From the NCBI GenBank assembly GCA_017551645.1, contig JAFZLE010000008.1, positions 1 through 5,204 on the forward strand: 5,204 bases of DNA, written 5' to 3'. Source of the DNA: Clostridia bacterium (lineage in GTDB: Bacteria > Bacillota > Clostridia > Christensenellales > Aristaeellaceae). The notes below the pieces were generated by a model, which was given only the letters and a program-made list of their open reading frames with translations, was not told the origin of the DNA and did no database searches. Positions 5,169 to 5,204 of the stretch are shown piece by piece (position 1 is the stretch's first letter; each line of letters begins with the position of its first letter). The position numbers and the translations under genes are program-made.

Positions 5169-5204
5169 GGATTGCCACAGGCGCTGTAGCGCCTTCGCAA
5201 TGAC
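5169..5204. repeat. Dispersed palindromic repeat, element A (right copy)
   Basis: Outer arms ATTGC (5171-5175) and GCAAT (5197-5201) match the copy at 26-56, while the inner stem here is AGGCGC (5179-5184) and GCGCCT (5189-5194) with a TGTA loop, longer than and different from the left copy's. The element reaches the last base of the window, so its right boundary is unknown. Confidence 0.72.

Noticed and set aside
26..5204. Mobile element or transposon with the A and B repeats as terminal inverted repeats
   Set aside because: There is no transposase, integrase or target-site duplication, and the genes inside are housekeeping or surface genes with native-looking promoters and base composition. 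Dispersed palindromes fit better.

Overview
The window holds three complete protein genes, all on the minus strand, in about 5.2 kb of visibly GC-rich DNA. Purine-rich AGGAG-type ribosome binding sites, sigma-A-like promoters, a PepV-type peptidase, a WG-repeat-like exported protein and Gram-positive signal peptides suggest a GC-rich, gut-type Clostridia-like Firmicute. TGA is used as a normal stop codon, and genus-level placement is not possible from this sequence.

In the direction of transcription (right to left), the first unit starts at a near-consensus promoter (TTGACA, 17 bp, TAAAAT at 5075-5103). It reads pepV, a cytoplasmic M20-family metallodipeptidase (5039-3654), then after 47 bp an exported, acidic, beta-rich protein with WG-like repeats (3606-1870), and stops at a strong hairpin plus T6 terminator (1851-1823). 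The second unit has its own promoter (perfect TATAAT at 1747-1752, poor -35, and a 12-bp-period direct repeat overlapping the -35 position). It encodes a secreted protein (1694-150) with a stalk of seven 11-residue Pro/Gly repeats followed by a right-handed beta-helix-like domain, and ends at a second terminator (137-108) that is nearly the same sequence as the first.

The outer edges, 1-107 and 5104-5204, hold no gene but carry two kinds of dispersed palindromic repeat, each present once on each side. Element A is an ATTGC...GCAAT hairpin and element B is a GTAGCGG...TCTA... hairpin. In both, the arms differ between the two copies in a way that keeps base pairing, which is the most striking non-coding signal here. 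They look like REP/MITE-like intergenic elements flanking the gene block, not the ends of a mobile element, because no transposase is present.

The three genes do not form a recognisable pathway. PepV would finish intracellular dipeptide breakdown. The two exported proteins are of unknown function, one probably co-transcribed with pepV and one separately controlled at the cell surface. I see no convincing new defence, secretion or biosynthetic system.
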